NCBI GenBank assembly: GCA_021823385.1
Contig: JAKAOC010000163.1
Span: 1 to 6,040 of the forward strand
Direction: 5' to 3'
Source of the DNA: Actinomycetes bacterium
Lineage (GTDB): Bacteria; Actinomycetota; Acidimicrobiia; Acidimicrobiales; Acidimicrobiaceae
DNA: 6,040 bases
How positions within the stretch are numbered: the stretch's first letter is position 1; every line of letters begins with the position of its first letter. The notes below the pieces were generated by a model, which was not told the DNA's origin, did no database searches, and saw only the letters and a list, made by a program, of their open reading frames with translations. Of this stretch, positions 5,772 through 6,040 are shown in pieces. A program made the position numbers and the translations under genes.

Positions 5772-6040
5772 CTCCTCACGGAGTTGTTCGACCCAACCGA
5801 AGTCGGGTCTCCCTTCTGCGTGTCATCGCCAGCTGCTGAGTGAGACTCAGTCTGATGCTCGGCTCCACGCTTCACCGGGGCTCCAACTGAACCCTGGCTC
5901 GCCCAGCGGGCGAGATTGATAGCTGCATTGTCGTCACGCTGGAGTTGTGTCCCGAATCTTGTGCAGATTCTCCGCCGCGTGAGCGGCGGCCATGGTATCT
6001 AGGGAGTTGAACACATACCTAGAACCTCCAAGGAGGGATA
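5762..6040 (-). pseudogene. tnpB: tnpB (IS200/IS605 or IS607 type) remnant, internally deleted and frameshifted, cut by window edge
   Basis: TnpB is an RNA-guided nuclease encoded by IS200/IS605 and IS607 elements. On the minus strand the frame 5998-5762 encodes RDDNAAINLARW, the conserved segment holding the last RuvC aspartate, then the tail GAPVKRGAEHQT typical of actinobacterial copies, ending at TGA (5764-5762). This frame is closed upstream by TAG (6001-5999). A second frame, open from the right edge to a TGA at 5936-5934, encodes GGSRYVFNSLDTMAAAHAAE, resembling the N-terminal TnpB motif (G-x-R-x-x-[FY]-N). The two motifs are normally more than 250 residues apart but here lie within about 30 codons and in different frames, so the gene appears internally deleted. 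Before RDDN the expected Cys-x-x-Cys zinc motif reads CTRF, lacking the second cysteine. The C-terminal identification is strong; the N-terminal one is moderate. Confidence 0.7.

Noticed and set aside
5890..6040. Row of stable hairpins (5898-5914, 5954-5970, 5972-5989 with a GTGA loop) followed by AAGGAGG at 6030-6036, looking like a riboswitch leader of a downstream plus-strand gene.
   Set aside because: The minus strand of the same bases encodes TnpB motifs, which explains the GC-rich palindromes better. The plus-strand AAGGAGG falls within the remnant's N-terminal-like frame, and no gene is visible beyond it in the window.

Overview
The window looks like accessory or low-density DNA from a high-GC bacterium, most likely an actinobacterium. 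This is inferred from high-GC codon use, the actinobacterial-style PanD N-terminus (MLKSKIHR) and the transposase tail GAPVKRGAEHQT; no rRNA or housekeeping synteny is present to confirm it. About half the window is not convincingly coding, which is unusually loose for such a genome.

Layout, left to right. Positions 1-75 hold a degenerate 23-bp tandem repeat. An IclR-family regulator (minus strand, 214-1005) follows. Then comes about 1 kb without a credible gene (1009-2029), carrying several inverted and helically phased repeats and one sigma70-like promoter. Next is a probable two-gene plus-strand operon: a metallo-beta-lactamase-fold alkylsulfatase-like hydrolase (2030-3325) and, 40 bp later, a zinc-dependent NAD alcohol dehydrogenase (3366-4436). 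A gene-poor spacer (4437-4889) ends in a promoter and strong ribosome binding site for panD, aspartate 1-decarboxylase (4890-5288), which probably starts at a CTG codon. After another empty stretch (5289-5732), the right edge holds the minus-strand remnant of an IS200/IS605- or IS607-type tnpB gene (5762-6040), apparently internally deleted and frameshifted, with a long stem-loop across its stop codon.

How the genes may work together: the hydrolase would release an alcohol from a sulfate ester (or related substrate), the dehydrogenase would oxidise that alcohol, and the divergent IclR regulator would sense a pathway compound. This is an inference from family membership and spacing. PanD makes beta-alanine for pantothenate and coenzyme A; it has its own promoter and no visible link to the operon. 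I do not see a clearly new biological system. The points most worth checking are the CTG start of panD, the tnpB remnant with its possible guide-RNA end, and the repeat-rich 1-kb regulatory region.
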